A stretch of DNA of 45,235 bases, from assembly GCA_009782955.1 (NCBI GenBank), contig WRIB01000014.1, forward strand, positions 1 to 45,235, read 5' to 3'. The stretch's first letter is position 1; the number at the start of each line of letters is the position of its first letter. Of this stretch, positions 17,563 to 26,268 are shown piece by piece. The position numbers and the translations under genes were made by a program. A model generated the notes under the pieces. That model saw only the letters and a program-made list of their open reading frames with translations. It was not told where the DNA came from and ran no database searches. This DNA comes from Treponema sp. (lineage in GTDB: Bacteria; Spirochaetota; Spirochaetia; Treponematales; Breznakiellaceae).

Positions 17563-18777
17563 TCATTGCTGGTTATCCCGAAGTGCGGAGTTAATGTTGG
17601 TAATTGTTTTTTGAAGCGATTCAATCTGTTGGGCTTGTGAAACATTTTGCGATCTTAGGCTTTCCAATTGTCTGTCCCTCTCTGCAATGGTTTGTGATAT
17701 TACTTCATTTTGTTGCTGCAAACCATCCATGGTTTTTTGCAGTTCTGCAAGAGCGGTATTTTGTTTGGCAATGGATTCGGCCTGAACGGAAACTTGCTGC
17801 CGCAGGGCAGCTTCCGCATCGGCTCCCGGAGGAACCGGCGGCAGTGCTTCAACCTGAACAACAACTGCAGAATTGTCCGTGGACTTTTGCGCTTCGGAAA
17901 GGAGCAGCGAAAGGGCGTGTACCGCCGCAACATCACTTGCGTACCTGGCCTGAATGGTTTTTATGGAACTAAAAGCGGAGGTTGCAAGGTATTCATTGAG
18001 GGCGGCTATGCTGTTTTCTGCAGCGCTAAACTGGCGTTCTTCTATTTGGCGTAAAATAGTTGTGTAGAATGCGGCAAGCTGCCTTTCGATAAGGGTTGTT
18101 TTTTCCGCTTCGCTTGAAAGTTTTAAAAGCTCTTCCCTGGCATTTTCTATTTCTGCCCTGCTTTGGGCGGATATGTTTTCCAGAATCAACTGCTGTTCCA
18201 GAAGTTTTTCTTCCCTCTGCCGGATCTCTGCTTCCCGAATCCTTGCCTGTGTTAAAATCTGCGTTCTTTCATGCTGCAAGACGGTCAGGTTTTCCCGGTA
18301 TTCTTCCTGCCTGATCAAAAGTTCTTCCATTGTTTTCTGCTGTTCAGCAGTTAACACTTCCAGTGAATTAAGTATATTAAGCTCGCTATCAATTTCCGCT
18401 AAGCGCTTAATCATTGCTTCAATAGCTTGATCTTTTTCATTAAGCTGACTGTTAATTTCTTTGCGAATTTCCCTAATCAAAGCCCGTTCGGTAACGCCAA
18501 GAACAGCGCCTGATTTGCGGATTTCCGCTGCATCTGTCCGCTGAAACGTAAAGAGCAGCAGTACTCCGGCCGTCAGAAGTACAACAGCGGCAGCATTAAC
18601 AAATAACGGAAAAAGTCCCCGCTTTAATGCCTCTTCTTTGGACGGAATGCCCGGAGCGGTAACAGCATCGCGGGTAGAAGCCGCTTCTATATGCTCGTTG
18701 ATTTCGTTTCGTTCTTCCGCAGAAAATATTTCAATTGCTTTACTATCAACGGAAAATGAATTACTTTCGGTATCCAT
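17563..18777 (-). CDS. Membrane-anchored coiled-coil protein, unknown function
   Basis: A 404-residue protein: a hydrophilic acidic N-terminus (about 50 residues), one membrane helix (about 54-78, LFPLFVNAAAVVLLTAGVLL), then a long Glu/Gln-rich stretch with heptad-like spacing (residues 80-230 and 310-404). With the N-terminus inside, the coiled coil would be periplasmic. The ribosome site GAGGAAC is placed well for the ATG at 18777. It starts 10 bases after the parC stop, so they are probably co-transcribed. Low-complexity composition limits any homology claim; a role in cell envelope organisation is a guess. Confidence 0.75.
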   Translation of the reverse strand: MDTESNSFSVDSKAIEIFSAEERNEINEHIEAASTRDAVTAPGIPSKEEALKRGLFPLFVNAAAVVLLTAGVLLLFTFQRTDAAEIRKSGAVLGVTERALIREIRKEINSQLNEKDQAIEAMIKRLAEIDSELNILNSLEVLTAEQQKTMEELLIRQEEYRENLTVLQHERTQILTQARIREAEIRQREEKLLEQQLILENISAQSRAEIENAREELLKLSSEAEKTTLIERQLAAFYTTILRQIEERQFSAAENSIAALNEYLATSAFSSIKTIQARYASDVAAVHALSLLLSEAQKSTDNSAVVVQVEALPPVPPGADAEAALRQQVSVQAESIAKQNTALAELQKTMDGLQQQNEVISQTIAERDRQLESLRSQNVSQAQQIESLQKTITNINSALRDNQQ

Positions 18778-18787
18778 GGTTCCTCGC

Positions 18788-20713
18788 TTATTTTCCGCTG
18801 TCTACAGCCAGCGCTTCTTTTGCCGAAAGCCGTACACCGCCTGCCTTAATGCCCTTTACATTGTAATCCTGAGCCTTAAATGCTTCGGATAGAACTTTAA
18901 GACGCGGCTTTGGCTTGTATTTAACGGCAAATGTAAATTTGGGTCTGGTATCGCCATGAAGAACCGTACAACCGTCGGGAAGCAGGGCATAATCCTTATT
19001 CATTATCCACCCTTCAATCTGGAAACGTTTAATACAGGGATACCCGGTTTTTGGTTCCGCATAAATCAGGGTAAAGATTATCGAAGAAATAATGTCTTTG
19101 TTTGCTTGTCCTATATATACCGCTTTTGGACCGATAAAAGCTTTTTCCGGAATATCCGTTACCGACCAGAGACCATTGCCCCGCATTACAAGAATGCGAT
19201 CAAAAGGAGAAAGTTCTGCTACTACTTCGCCTCCGGATACGGAAGTACCAAGGTAGCCGCTTGTGTTGTCATATTTAAGCTGCACATCCTTGCGTACTAC
19301 TTCTTTTACGTCAATCTTGTCAAAAAGACCGACCTTGGTTCGCCGTTTTCCTCCTTCAAGTTCTTCATCGGCTTTAATTTTACCGATAATACCGTCCAGA
19401 AAACGCAGTGCATAGGCTGTTATGTTTTTCAGGTGATGATTTATTTCCTTAATCCGGGCATTAATCGTATCCATTTCTTCCCGGGCTTTGTTGATGTCGT
19501 AAAGCGAAATCCGTCTGATGGGAATTCTCAGCAAATGTTCAACATCACCGGTGCTGACTCCCCGCGGCCCGATTTCTTTGGCAAAGGGCTTAAAGCCGGC
19601 AATTACCGCATCGTTAACCCCCTTGACGGTTTTCATTTTTTCTATTGCTTTGTAAATTCGCTCTTCAACAAAGATCCGTTCCAGATTTCTAAGGTGAAGT
19701 TTATCCTGCAGTTCGCTTTTTTCCAGTTCCAGTTCTTTGGTGAGTATTTTTACCAGTAGTTTGGAATGATACTTAATTACATCGGTTATTTTCATAACCG
19801 AAGGAAGGCCGTTTCTGATAACAAGAAGATTTGCCGAAATGGACTGTTCGCACTCTGTAAAGCCAAAAAGAGCGTCAACCGTTTCTTCGGAATATACTCC
19901 CCGTGCAAGGCGGATTTCAATTTCTACTTTTTCCGTAGTAAAGTCGCTTATTCCCTGTATTTTAATACGTCCCGCTTTGGCTGCATTTTCTATACTGTTA
20001 ATGATGCTTTCTGTTGTTGATCCGTAGGGAAGTTCACGGATAACAATACGTTTCGGGTCCGAAGTATCAAGCTTTGCCCTGACAAGTACTTTGCCGTTGC
20101 CGTCCTGATAATCCGAGACATCTACCTGTCCTCCGGTTGGGAAATCGGGATACAGTTCGAATTTCTTTCCCTGAAGGCAGGCCTTTTCCGCTTCGAGCAC
20201 TTCGAGTACATTGTGCGGCAGTATTTTGGTGGACATACCAACGGCAATTCCTTCGGCACCGATAACAAGAATTACGGGAATCTTTGCCGGAAAAAGAACA
20301 GGTTCTTTTTTTCTGCCGTCATATGAATCTACAGTGGGAGTCAGCTTGGGATTGTAAAAAATTGCCTTTGCCAGGGGAGTCGAACGGCATTCAATATAAC
20401 GAGGCGCCGATGCTTCGTCGCCGGTATAGATATTGCCGAAATTTCCCTGCCTGTCTATAAACAGATCCTTATTGGCCAGAACAACCAGGGCGCTGCCTAT
20501 GGACGCATCTCCGTGGGGGTGGTACTGCATACAATGGCCGACTATATTGGCAACTTTGTGGAATTTTCCGTCGTCCATTTCAAAAAGAGAATGGAGTATA
20601 CGGCGCTGGACCGGTTTTAAACCGTCTTCAAGATCGGGAATAGCCCTGTCCTTGATTACATAACTTGCATATTCAAGGAAATTTCTGTCAAATAGATTTT
20701 TAATGTAAGCCAT
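18788..20713 (-). CDS. parC: DNA topoisomerase IV subunit A
   Basis: Type IIA topoisomerase breakage-reunion subunit, 641 residues. The winged-helix region carries EDGLKPVQRRIL, YHPHGDASIG and the catalytic Tyr in APRYIECR (about residue 106). The tower and coiled-coil regions follow, with a short C-terminal region instead of a full gyrase beta-pinwheel, and no gyrase GQ box that I can see. From memory the Borrelia ParC is also about 626 residues, so the short form is normal for spirochaetes. A GTG at 20719 could add two residues (MP); neither start has a strong ribosome site. Its partner parE is upstream on the same strand but 2.7 kb away. Confidence 0.9.
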   Translation of the reverse strand: MAYIKNLFDRNFLEYASYVIKDRAIPDLEDGLKPVQRRILHSLFEMDDGKFHKVANIVGHCMQYHPHGDASIGSALVVLANKDLFIDRQGNFGNIYTGDEASAPRYIECRSTPLAKAIFYNPKLTPTVDSYDGRKKEPVLFPAKIPVILVIGAEGIAVGMSTKILPHNVLEVLEAEKACLQGKKFELYPDFPTGGQVDVSDYQDGNGKVLVRAKLDTSDPKRIVIRELPYGSTTESIINSIENAAKAGRIKIQGISDFTTEKVEIEIRLARGVYSEETVDALFGFTECEQSISANLLVIRNGLPSVMKITDVIKYHSKLLVKILTKELELEKSELQDKLHLRNLERIFVEERIYKAIEKMKTVKGVNDAVIAGFKPFAKEIGPRGVSTGDVEHLLRIPIRRISLYDINKAREEMDTINARIKEINHHLKNITAYALRFLDGIIGKIKADEELEGGKRRTKVGLFDKIDVKEVVRKDVQLKYDNTSGYLGTSVSGGEVVAELSPFDRILVMRGNGLWSVTDIPEKAFIGPKAVYIGQANKDIISSIIFTLIYAEPKTGYPCIKRFQIEGWIMNKDYALLPDGCTVLHGDTRPKFTFAVKYKPKPRLKVLSEAFKAQDYNVKGIKAGGVRLSAKEALAVDSGK

Positions 20714-20768
20714 AGGCACTTAACAATTTACGGCAAACGGCGGAAAGTAGCAAGAGGTTGAGCTTGTT

Positions 20769-20800
20769 CCAAAACTCCGGTAGTTTTGGTTAGGTTTCTT
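20769..20800. repeat. 8-bp hairpin between the sensor kinase and parC
   Basis: CCAAAACT (20769-20776) and AGTTTTGG (20782-20789) form a perfect stem with a 5-base loop. It lies just downstream of the sensor-kinase stop and upstream of parC. On the minus strand no T-run follows, so it is a poor terminator for the kinase. TGTTCCAAAA at its left edge recurs as TTTTGGAACA at 9.63 kb. Confidence 0.4.
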
Positions 20801-23259
20801 TAAAAGGGTATTGTAATGTCAAAGGTGAGTCCATGTCCTTTTTTGCTGTTAAGCTGTATGGTTCCCTGTATTTCTTTTAATGAGTCCCGTACAAGGTTTA
20901 GGCCTATTCCCCGCCCGCCGTGAAGGTCTTCTTTTTCCGAAGTACTGAAACCAGTACTGAAAATAAGGTTTGAAAGGAGTTGTTTGTTGGTTTTATCGGC
21001 CTCCGGGTTTTTTAACAGGCCCAATGCCAATGCTTTTTGTGCAATTGCATCAAAATTCAGCCCATTGCCGTCATCGGCAAGTATTATCCGGACCCTGCCA
21101 TTTTCTGTTTTTACATTAAGGGTAATTTTTCCTTCTTCGCTTTTGCCCAGAGCCAGTCGTTCCTCCGGCGTTTCAATGCCATGGTAAACGGCATTACGTA
21201 CAAGCTGTGTAAGAATTTCTTTTATCGCACGCTTTTGATCATGGATCAGAGTTTTTTTGTCAAATGTTTCCACGGTAAGCGCTGCTTTTTTATTTTCGTC
21301 GGCAGCAACCCGTTTACATATTTGCTTTAAAGCATCAATAAATACATCTTCTTCTTTTTTGTTTTCGTTTTTTGCGGAACTGTTAAAATCCCGAATCCGT
21401 TTGAGGATATCTTCCAGTTTTTCTTTTTCTTTCTGAAGTTTTTCCAGTTCAACGGTAATGTGCAGTATTTCGTCAAATTGAATCTCTGTTTCTTTTTCCC
21501 GCAATTTTTTTATTATTGTTTCCAGTTCATGGAGTTTTTCACCGTAAGCGGAAAGCCCTACAATTACTGCATTGGATTTTACTGCATGGACAAGCTGGTA
21601 CAGTTTTATCAAAAGCTCCCTGTTTTTGATTTTTTTGTTTTTTAATAATGCGTTAATACGGCCAAACTCGTCATCGGTATCTTCAATAAAATCCGCAAAA
21701 ACGTCCTGATCAACCTGCATTACTTCAAAAAGATTGCGCATTTCGTTCTGCTGCCGCGCTTCTTCTTCGGCAAGCTGTTTCTTTAAAAGAGTTTCGGCAC
21801 TGATGTCCTGTATTGTGCCCATTACAAATATTTCACCGCCGCCCTGATCTACAGGGGCAAAGAGACAACGTAATGTCTTGCTGAAATTTGTTTCGGTACT
21901 GATATATGTAAATTCCGCAAGGGGATTCATATCTTCCAGCATTTCTGCATCTATTGATTTGTCCATGATCATGGTAAAGTAATCGCCGATTATGCCGAGT
22001 TCTTTTGCACTAAACGATTTTTTAAGCAATGCGGTAAACGATTTACCCTGTAACTGCCTGGTTGAAAGTACGTCTTCCATGGCTTTGGAATAAGAAGGCT
22101 GTATTTTATATTCCCTGTCCATTAAAAAAAGACCTTCCTTTAGGTTGTCACGCATGGCGGCAATTTCGTCGCGTTGGGCCTGGATATTTTGAATTAAACT
22201 GATTGTTTCGGTAATATCCTGGATAAGAATAACAAAACCCAGAGTGCCGCCAGATTCGGAAGTAACGCGGTTTTCCCACCCGGAGTAGATCTTTCCAGGT
22301 CTGTGGGGCAGGGTAAATTCAATTTCTCTGCGGAGTTCTGATTCGCCGGGACCGCCGCTTTTTTCTGCGTGCAGACCTGTCAATAATTCTTCCGGCCAAT
22401 TTTCCAGACCCTGTATAGAAGCGCCCTTTTGAATTTCTCCCAATGCGGGAAATAGTTCATGGGCCGTTTTATTGGATCCCGTATAAGCCATACCACGATC
22501 AAGAACGACAAAGGCATCCCGAATCAGATCCATAGTGATGGCATGGGCCTTGGGCGCAAGGTCAAACATGTCGTTCATGATTATGTTATAGAAAATTATA
22601 AAATTGGATATGACCATAACAAATGGAGTAAAGAGGATGCCGGCAAAAGCCGATTCGAAAAAGTACGAAAGTGCAACATAACTGAAATTGGCAATAAGCG
22701 GTGCAAGGGCGCTGATTAAAAGCAGAATAAGGGCAAGCCGCTGTGTACGGTTTTGCTTTACCATGCTGCGGATAATGACAATCAATGTAAGGGCAATACA
22801 AAAAAGCGGATAAAAAGTGCCAACCAGATAGAGGCGGCCAGGTACGATATATAACCCCAAAATAGGATGGTTAACATCATAATTATACTCCAAATACAGC
22901 AATTGATGATATTCAAAAGTTGCAACTACAAGATAAAACAGGATCGGAACAATGAGTATGGGGAGAAAGTAGTATTTTTTGGGTAAACGTATTTCGCAGT
23001 ACTCTGCCACAAAGAAGAAGAAAAACGGAGTCATAAATGTACCGCCAAGATACTCTATTTTTGTGGCAATAATTCCTCCTCCCACGCTTCCGCTTGATAT
23101 TTCGAGCAAATACCCCAGGTTATAAAAAAAGATAAATGCCAGGCAGTATATAAACTTATAACGTTTTTCGCTTCGGCACCGTTCAATGGTAACAACGAAC
23201 ATATATACGGTAAGGGTAATGGATGCAAAAATTAAAAGCCGGACTATTATCAGCGCCAT
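20800..23259 (-). CDS. Sensor kinase: 7TM input, two PAS domains, central Hpt-like site and CheA-like ATPase
   Basis: An 819-residue protein. Residues 1-230 are seven or more membrane helices resembling the histidine-kinase 7TM input module. Two PAS-like regions follow (about 235-350, with a PAC-like FVILIQDITE end, and about 365-490). Residues 510-590 contain an Hpt-like helix with LVHAVKSNA, His558 being the likely phosphoacceptor. A helical linker leads to a HATPase domain whose N box is LVRNAVYHGIETPEERLAL (686-704), which is the CheA form, followed by DDGNGLN (729-735) and GGRGIGLNLV (781-790). No CheW-like domain follows; the protein ends after the ATPase. Its receiver partner is probably the gene whose 21-codon remnant lies just upstream. 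Confidence 0.85.
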   Translation of the reverse strand: MALIIVRLLIFASITLTVYMFVVTIERCRSEKRYKFIYCLAFIFFYNLGYLLEISSGSVGGGIIATKIEYLGGTFMTPFFFFFVAEYCEIRLPKKYYFLPILIVPILFYLVVATFEYHQLLYLEYNYDVNHPILGLYIVPGRLYLVGTFYPLFCIALTLIVIIRSMVKQNRTQRLALILLLISALAPLIANFSYVALSYFFESAFAGILFTPFVMVISNFIIFYNIIMNDMFDLAPKAHAITMDLIRDAFVVLDRGMAYTGSNKTAHELFPALGEIQKGASIQGLENWPEELLTGLHAEKSGGPGESELRREIEFTLPHRPGKIYSGWENRVTSESGGTLGFVILIQDITETISLIQNIQAQRDEIAAMRDNLKEGLFLMDREYKIQPSYSKAMEDVLSTRQLQGKSFTALLKKSFSAKELGIIGDYFTMIMDKSIDAEMLEDMNPLAEFTYISTETNFSKTLRCLFAPVDQGGGEIFVMGTIQDISAETLLKKQLAEEEARQQNEMRNLFEVMQVDQDVFADFIEDTDDEFGRINALLKNKKIKNRELLIKLYQLVHAVKSNAVIVGLSAYGEKLHELETIIKKLREKETEIQFDEILHITVELEKLQKEKEKLEDILKRIRDFNSSAKNENKKEEDVFIDALKQICKRVAADENKKAALTVETFDKKTLIHDQKRAIKEILTQLVRNAVYHGIETPEERLALGKSEEGKITLNVKTENGRVRIILADDGNGLNFDAIAQKALALGLLKNPEADKTNKQLLSNLIFSTGFSTSEKEDLHGGRGIGLNLVRDSLKEIQGTIQLNSKKGHGLTFDITIPF

Positions 23260-23277
23260 TTGTTTCCTGTAATATTT

Positions 23278-23343
23278 TTAAAAGGTGTTTTTATCGATAT
23301 TCCTCACAATTCTTGAATCGTCAACTACCAGAACTGTTTTCAT
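23278..23343 (-). pseudogene. 21-codon remnant of a CheY-like response regulator
   Basis: The ATG at 23343 follows a strong ribosome site (AGGAGG, 9 bases upstream). It encodes MKTVLVVDDSRIVRNI, the unmistakable first strand and helix of a CheY-type receiver with its acidic DD pair, and then stops after five more codons. The phosphoacceptor strand and everything else of the receiver are missing, and there is no receiver sequence in the remaining 18 bases before the kinase ATG. Thus an internal deletion is the simplest explanation. The next gene is the sensor kinase, the expected partner. A translated leader peptide is an alternative. Confidence 0.7.
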
Positions 23344-23386
23344 TAAACGAGTCCTCCTGCTGTCATCTCGCCGGCTCGCATGCACA

Positions 23387-23443
23387 CGCCGCTTTAGCGG
23401 CGAATTATAATAATTTCCTTCCGCTCGAGGGCCAAATGCCCTC
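23387..23443. repeat. Two GC-rich hairpins between parE and the receiver remnant
   Basis: Hairpin one: CGCCGCT (23387-23393) and AGCGGCG (23396-23402), 7-bp stem with a 2-base loop as drawn (looser in practice). Hairpin two: GAGGGC (23427-23432) and GCCCTC (23438-23443), 6-bp stem with a 5-base loop. The 106-bp stretch is more GC-rich than the AT-rich spacers elsewhere. Neither hairpin is followed by a T-run on the minus strand. Confidence 0.45.
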
Positions 23444-23449
23444 ATGCAA

Positions 23450-25288
23450 TTATCCAGCGTCTTCAATAAGATTTTTCATGATATATTCACGCCGTTCCGG
23501 TGTGTTTTTTCCCATATAAAAAGAAAGTACCTGGGGTACTGCTTTAAGGGTATTCACCGATACAGGTACAAGATGCATTTTTTCCCCTATAAACTGACCG
23601 AATTCTTTTGGGCTAATTTCGCCCAGACCCTTAAAACGGGTTACTTCACTGGAACCGCCCAAAGCTCCCAAAGCTTCGTCGCGTTCTTTTTCGTTGTAAC
23701 AGTACCGTGTTTCTTTTTTTGTCCTTACACGGAAAAGTGGAGTCTCGAGGATAAAAATATGTCCGCTTGTAACAAGTTCTTCAAAGTACGAAAGAAAAAA
23801 AGTAAGCAGTAAATTCCTTATGTGAAAGCCGTCAAAGTCTGCGTCGGTTGCAATGACGATACGTGCGTAACGGAGTCCTTCAATATCGTTTTCGATACCA
23901 AGGGCGGTCATTAAATTGTACAGTTCTTCGTTTTTATAAATTGCCGTTTGTTTTTTGCCGTACATATTTTCGATTTTGCCCCGAAGTGCAAAGATCGCCT
24001 GAGTCATAACATCACGGCTTGTAACCATTGATCCGGCGGCGGAATCACCTTCGGTAATAAATATGGTGGAAAGCTCTCCGTGTTTTCCGTCTTCCAGGTG
24101 ATACTTGCAGTCCTTAAGTTTGGGAATCTTCAGCGATATCTTCTTTGCCGCTTCTCTGGCTTCTTTTTTAACGGCGTTAAGTTCCGTCCTGAGCTTTTCG
24201 TTGGAAACAATTTTCTGTTCGAGTTTTTTTGCAGCCAGGGGATTACGGTGAAGCCATTCATCCACACCTTCCCGTACTGCCTGAACTATCCAGGATCTGA
24301 TGTCGGTGTTTCCCAGTTTATTTTTGGTTTGACTTTCAAAAACAGGGCTTTTTATTTTTATCGCCACAGCTGCTGTTGTTCCTTCCCGGATGTCTTCGCT
24401 TTTGTAGTCTTTTTTAAAATACGCCTGTATACCTTTAAGAAACCCTTCTTTAAAAGCTGAAAGGTGCGTACCTCCGTCAGCGGTGTATTGACCGTTTACA
24501 AAGGAAAAATATTCTTCCCCGTAATTGTTGGTGTGGGTAAAGGAGAATTCAATGTGCTGACCTTTGTAATAACCGATTGGATAGAGTATATCGTCTCCTG
24601 TTTCTTCGTTTAACAGATCGAAGAGCCCTTGTTTGGAAATATAATTTTTACCGTTCAGCGTCAGAGTCAGACCCGAATTGAGGTATGTGTAGTTTTGTAT
24701 TCGTTTTTCAACGAATTCTGCATTAAAACGATAGTTTTCAAATATGGAATTATCCGGTGTAAATTCAACAAAAGTTCCGTCCTTGCGCGCTGCAGCAGGC
24801 ATTGATGCTGCGCATTTTCCTTTGCGTTGATTTTTTAATATGCCCTGTTCAAAAACAGCTTCTGCAAAATCCCCGTTTCGTATCGACACCACACGGAAAT
24901 GGGAGGAAAGTGCGTTTACCGCTTTGGTTCCGACCCCATTAAGGCCCACCGAAAACTGAAATACATCGTCATTGTACTTGGCCCCGGTATTGATAACCGA
25001 CACACATTCTACAAGTTTTCCCAGAGGTATACCGCGGCCGAAATCCCGGATTTTTACCACCGATTTTCCCGGCCCATTATCCTTGATCATCACTTCGATT
25101 TGTTTACCGTTTCCCATAATGAATTCATCAATGCAGTTGTCGATCACTTCTTTTAATAAAACATAGATACCGTCGTCAGGATTGGAACCGTCGCCCAGCC
25201 TGCCAATATACATTCCCGTCCGGAGCCTGATATGTTCCAGAGAAGAAAGAGTTTTTATTTTTGATTCATCGTAATTTAGTTTAGCCAT
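23450..25288 (-). CDS. parE: DNA topoisomerase IV subunit B
   Basis: The ATPase subunit of a type IIA topoisomerase, 612 residues (spirochaete ParE proteins are about 600). The GHKL domain has KEVIDNCIDEF (N box, about 47-57), DFGRGIP (82-88) and GLNGVGTKAVNALS (115-128); the transducer has QTKNKLGN (320-327); the TOPRIM domain has EGDSAAG (413-419) and DADFDG (482-487), ending in RFKGLGE. The usual EGDSAGG has an Ala in place of one Gly. The ATG at 25288 has no ribosome site; TATACA lies 8 bases before it. It is the first gene of the minus-strand cluster leading to parC. Confidence 0.93.
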   Translation of the reverse strand: MAKLNYDESKIKTLSSLEHIRLRTGMYIGRLGDGSNPDDGIYVLLKEVIDNCIDEFIMGNGKQIEVMIKDNGPGKSVVKIRDFGRGIPLGKLVECVSVINTGAKYNDDVFQFSVGLNGVGTKAVNALSSHFRVVSIRNGDFAEAVFEQGILKNQRKGKCAASMPAAARKDGTFVEFTPDNSIFENYRFNAEFVEKRIQNYTYLNSGLTLTLNGKNYISKQGLFDLLNEETGDDILYPIGYYKGQHIEFSFTHTNNYGEEYFSFVNGQYTADGGTHLSAFKEGFLKGIQAYFKKDYKSEDIREGTTAAVAIKIKSPVFESQTKNKLGNTDIRSWIVQAVREGVDEWLHRNPLAAKKLEQKIVSNEKLRTELNAVKKEAREAAKKISLKIPKLKDCKYHLEDGKHGELSTIFITEGDSAAGSMVTSRDVMTQAIFALRGKIENMYGKKQTAIYKNEELYNLMTALGIENDIEGLRYARIVIATDADFDGFHIRNLLLTFFLSYFEELVTSGHIFILETPLFRVRTKKETRYCYNEKERDEALGALGGSSEVTRFKGLGEISPKEFGQFIGEKMHLVPVSVNTLKAVPQVLSFYMGKNTPERREYIMKNLIEDAG

Positions 25289-25333
25289 GTATCAAGTGTA
25301 TACTTTTTGACTATTTTTTTATAGTATCTACCA

Positions 25334-26197
25334 GTGGTTGATCCTGAAAAAAAACCAGATTGGATACGAGTTCGCGCCCCCGGCGGGGAGGAATGGAAAA
25401 AGGTACAATCAATAATTGATCAAAGAGGTCTCCATACAGTCTGCGACGAAGCTAAATGTCCCAATAAAGGAGAATGTTGGGGTATGGGAACGGCAACCTT
25501 TATGATCCTGGGGGATGTCTGTACCAGGCATTGCCGATTTTGCGGTGTTTCAACTGCCAAAACAGGCAGGACTGTCCCGGACACAGAAGCTGTTGAGCTT
25601 GCCCAGGCAGTAAAGGAGTTAGATCTTAGTTATGTTGTGCTAACTTCGGTAGACCGGGATGATTTACCGGATCGGGGTTCAAATCATTTTGCACGATGCA
25701 TCAGTGTAATCAAGGAAATAAATACCATCTGTAAAGTAGAGGCGCTTATTCCTGATTATTTTGGCGATGAGTTGCTGGCGGTTATCAACGCTATGCCGGA
25801 GACAATTGCCCATAATGTAGAAACAGTTCGTTCTCTGCAACAGAATATCAGGGACAGCCGCGCTTCTTTTGATAAAAGCCTGCGAACTCTATCCGAAGTT
25901 AAGAATATTCGCCCTGATATCCTGACAAAATCCAGTTTACTACTGGGTTTGGGTGAAACTGAGGATGAGATTCTGTCTGTAATGGATGATCTCCGGACCG
26001 CAAAGGTAGATATTCTGGTAATGGGCCAATACTTGCAGCCTTCAAAAAAACAAATTCCTGTACAGGAATATATTAACCCCGATATATTTACCCGGCTGAA
26101 AAACATCGCACTGGAAAAAGATTTTAGCTATGTAATTTCTTCGCCTCTGGCACGTACAAGCTACCATGCCCACACCGCCTATCTGCAGCGACCGTAA
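25334..26197 (+). CDS. lipA: Lipoyl synthase
   Basis: LipA is a radical SAM enzyme that inserts two sulfurs into a protein-bound octanoyl group to make the lipoyl cofactor of dehydrogenase complexes or the glycine cleavage system. The 287-residue protein has both cluster motifs: CDEAKCPNKGEC (Cys37, 42, 48) for the auxiliary cluster and CTRHCRFC (Cys63, 67, 70) for the SAM cluster. The C-terminal auxiliary ligand motif is RTSYHA instead of the usual RSSYHA, and the ligand Ser is retained. The GTG at 25334 has no Shine-Dalgarno; TATAGT at 25320-25325 is 8 bases before it. No LipB or LplA is visible nearby. Confidence 0.95.
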   Translation: MVDPEKKPDWIRVRAPGGEEWKKVQSIIDQRGLHTVCDEAKCPNKGECWGMGTATFMILGDVCTRHCRFCGVSTAKTGRTVPDTEAVELAQAVKELDLSYVVLTSVDRDDLPDRGSNHFARCISVIKEINTICKVEALIPDYFGDELLAVINAMPETIAHNVETVRSLQQNIRDSRASFDKSLRTLSEVKNIRPDILTKSSLLLGLGETEDEILSVMDDLRTAKVDILVMGQYLQPSKKQIPVQEYINPDIFTRLKNIALEKDFSYVISSPLARTSYHAHTAYLQRP

Positions 26198-26220
26198 ATT
26201 ATTTTTTTTTAAAAAAGGAC

Positions 26221-26249
26221 TTGACCTTATTATTTTAATTGTGTATTTT
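26221..26249 (+). promoter_or_regulatory. Promoter of tRNA-Lys
   Basis: TTGACC at 26221-26226 (5 of 6 consensus) and TATTTT at 26244-26249 (4 of 6) are separated by exactly 17 bp. Transcription would begin near 26256, about 13 bases before the tRNA. This is the best sigma-70 type promoter in the window. Confidence 0.65.
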
Positions 26250-26268
26250 TGATTTTAGTTATTATTTT

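Noticed and set aside
23344-23466. Longer form of the receiver remnant (62 codons)
   Set aside because: The extra N-terminal residues cross GC-rich hairpins and are not receiver-like, while the ATG at 23343 has a strong ribosome site and a typical CheY start.
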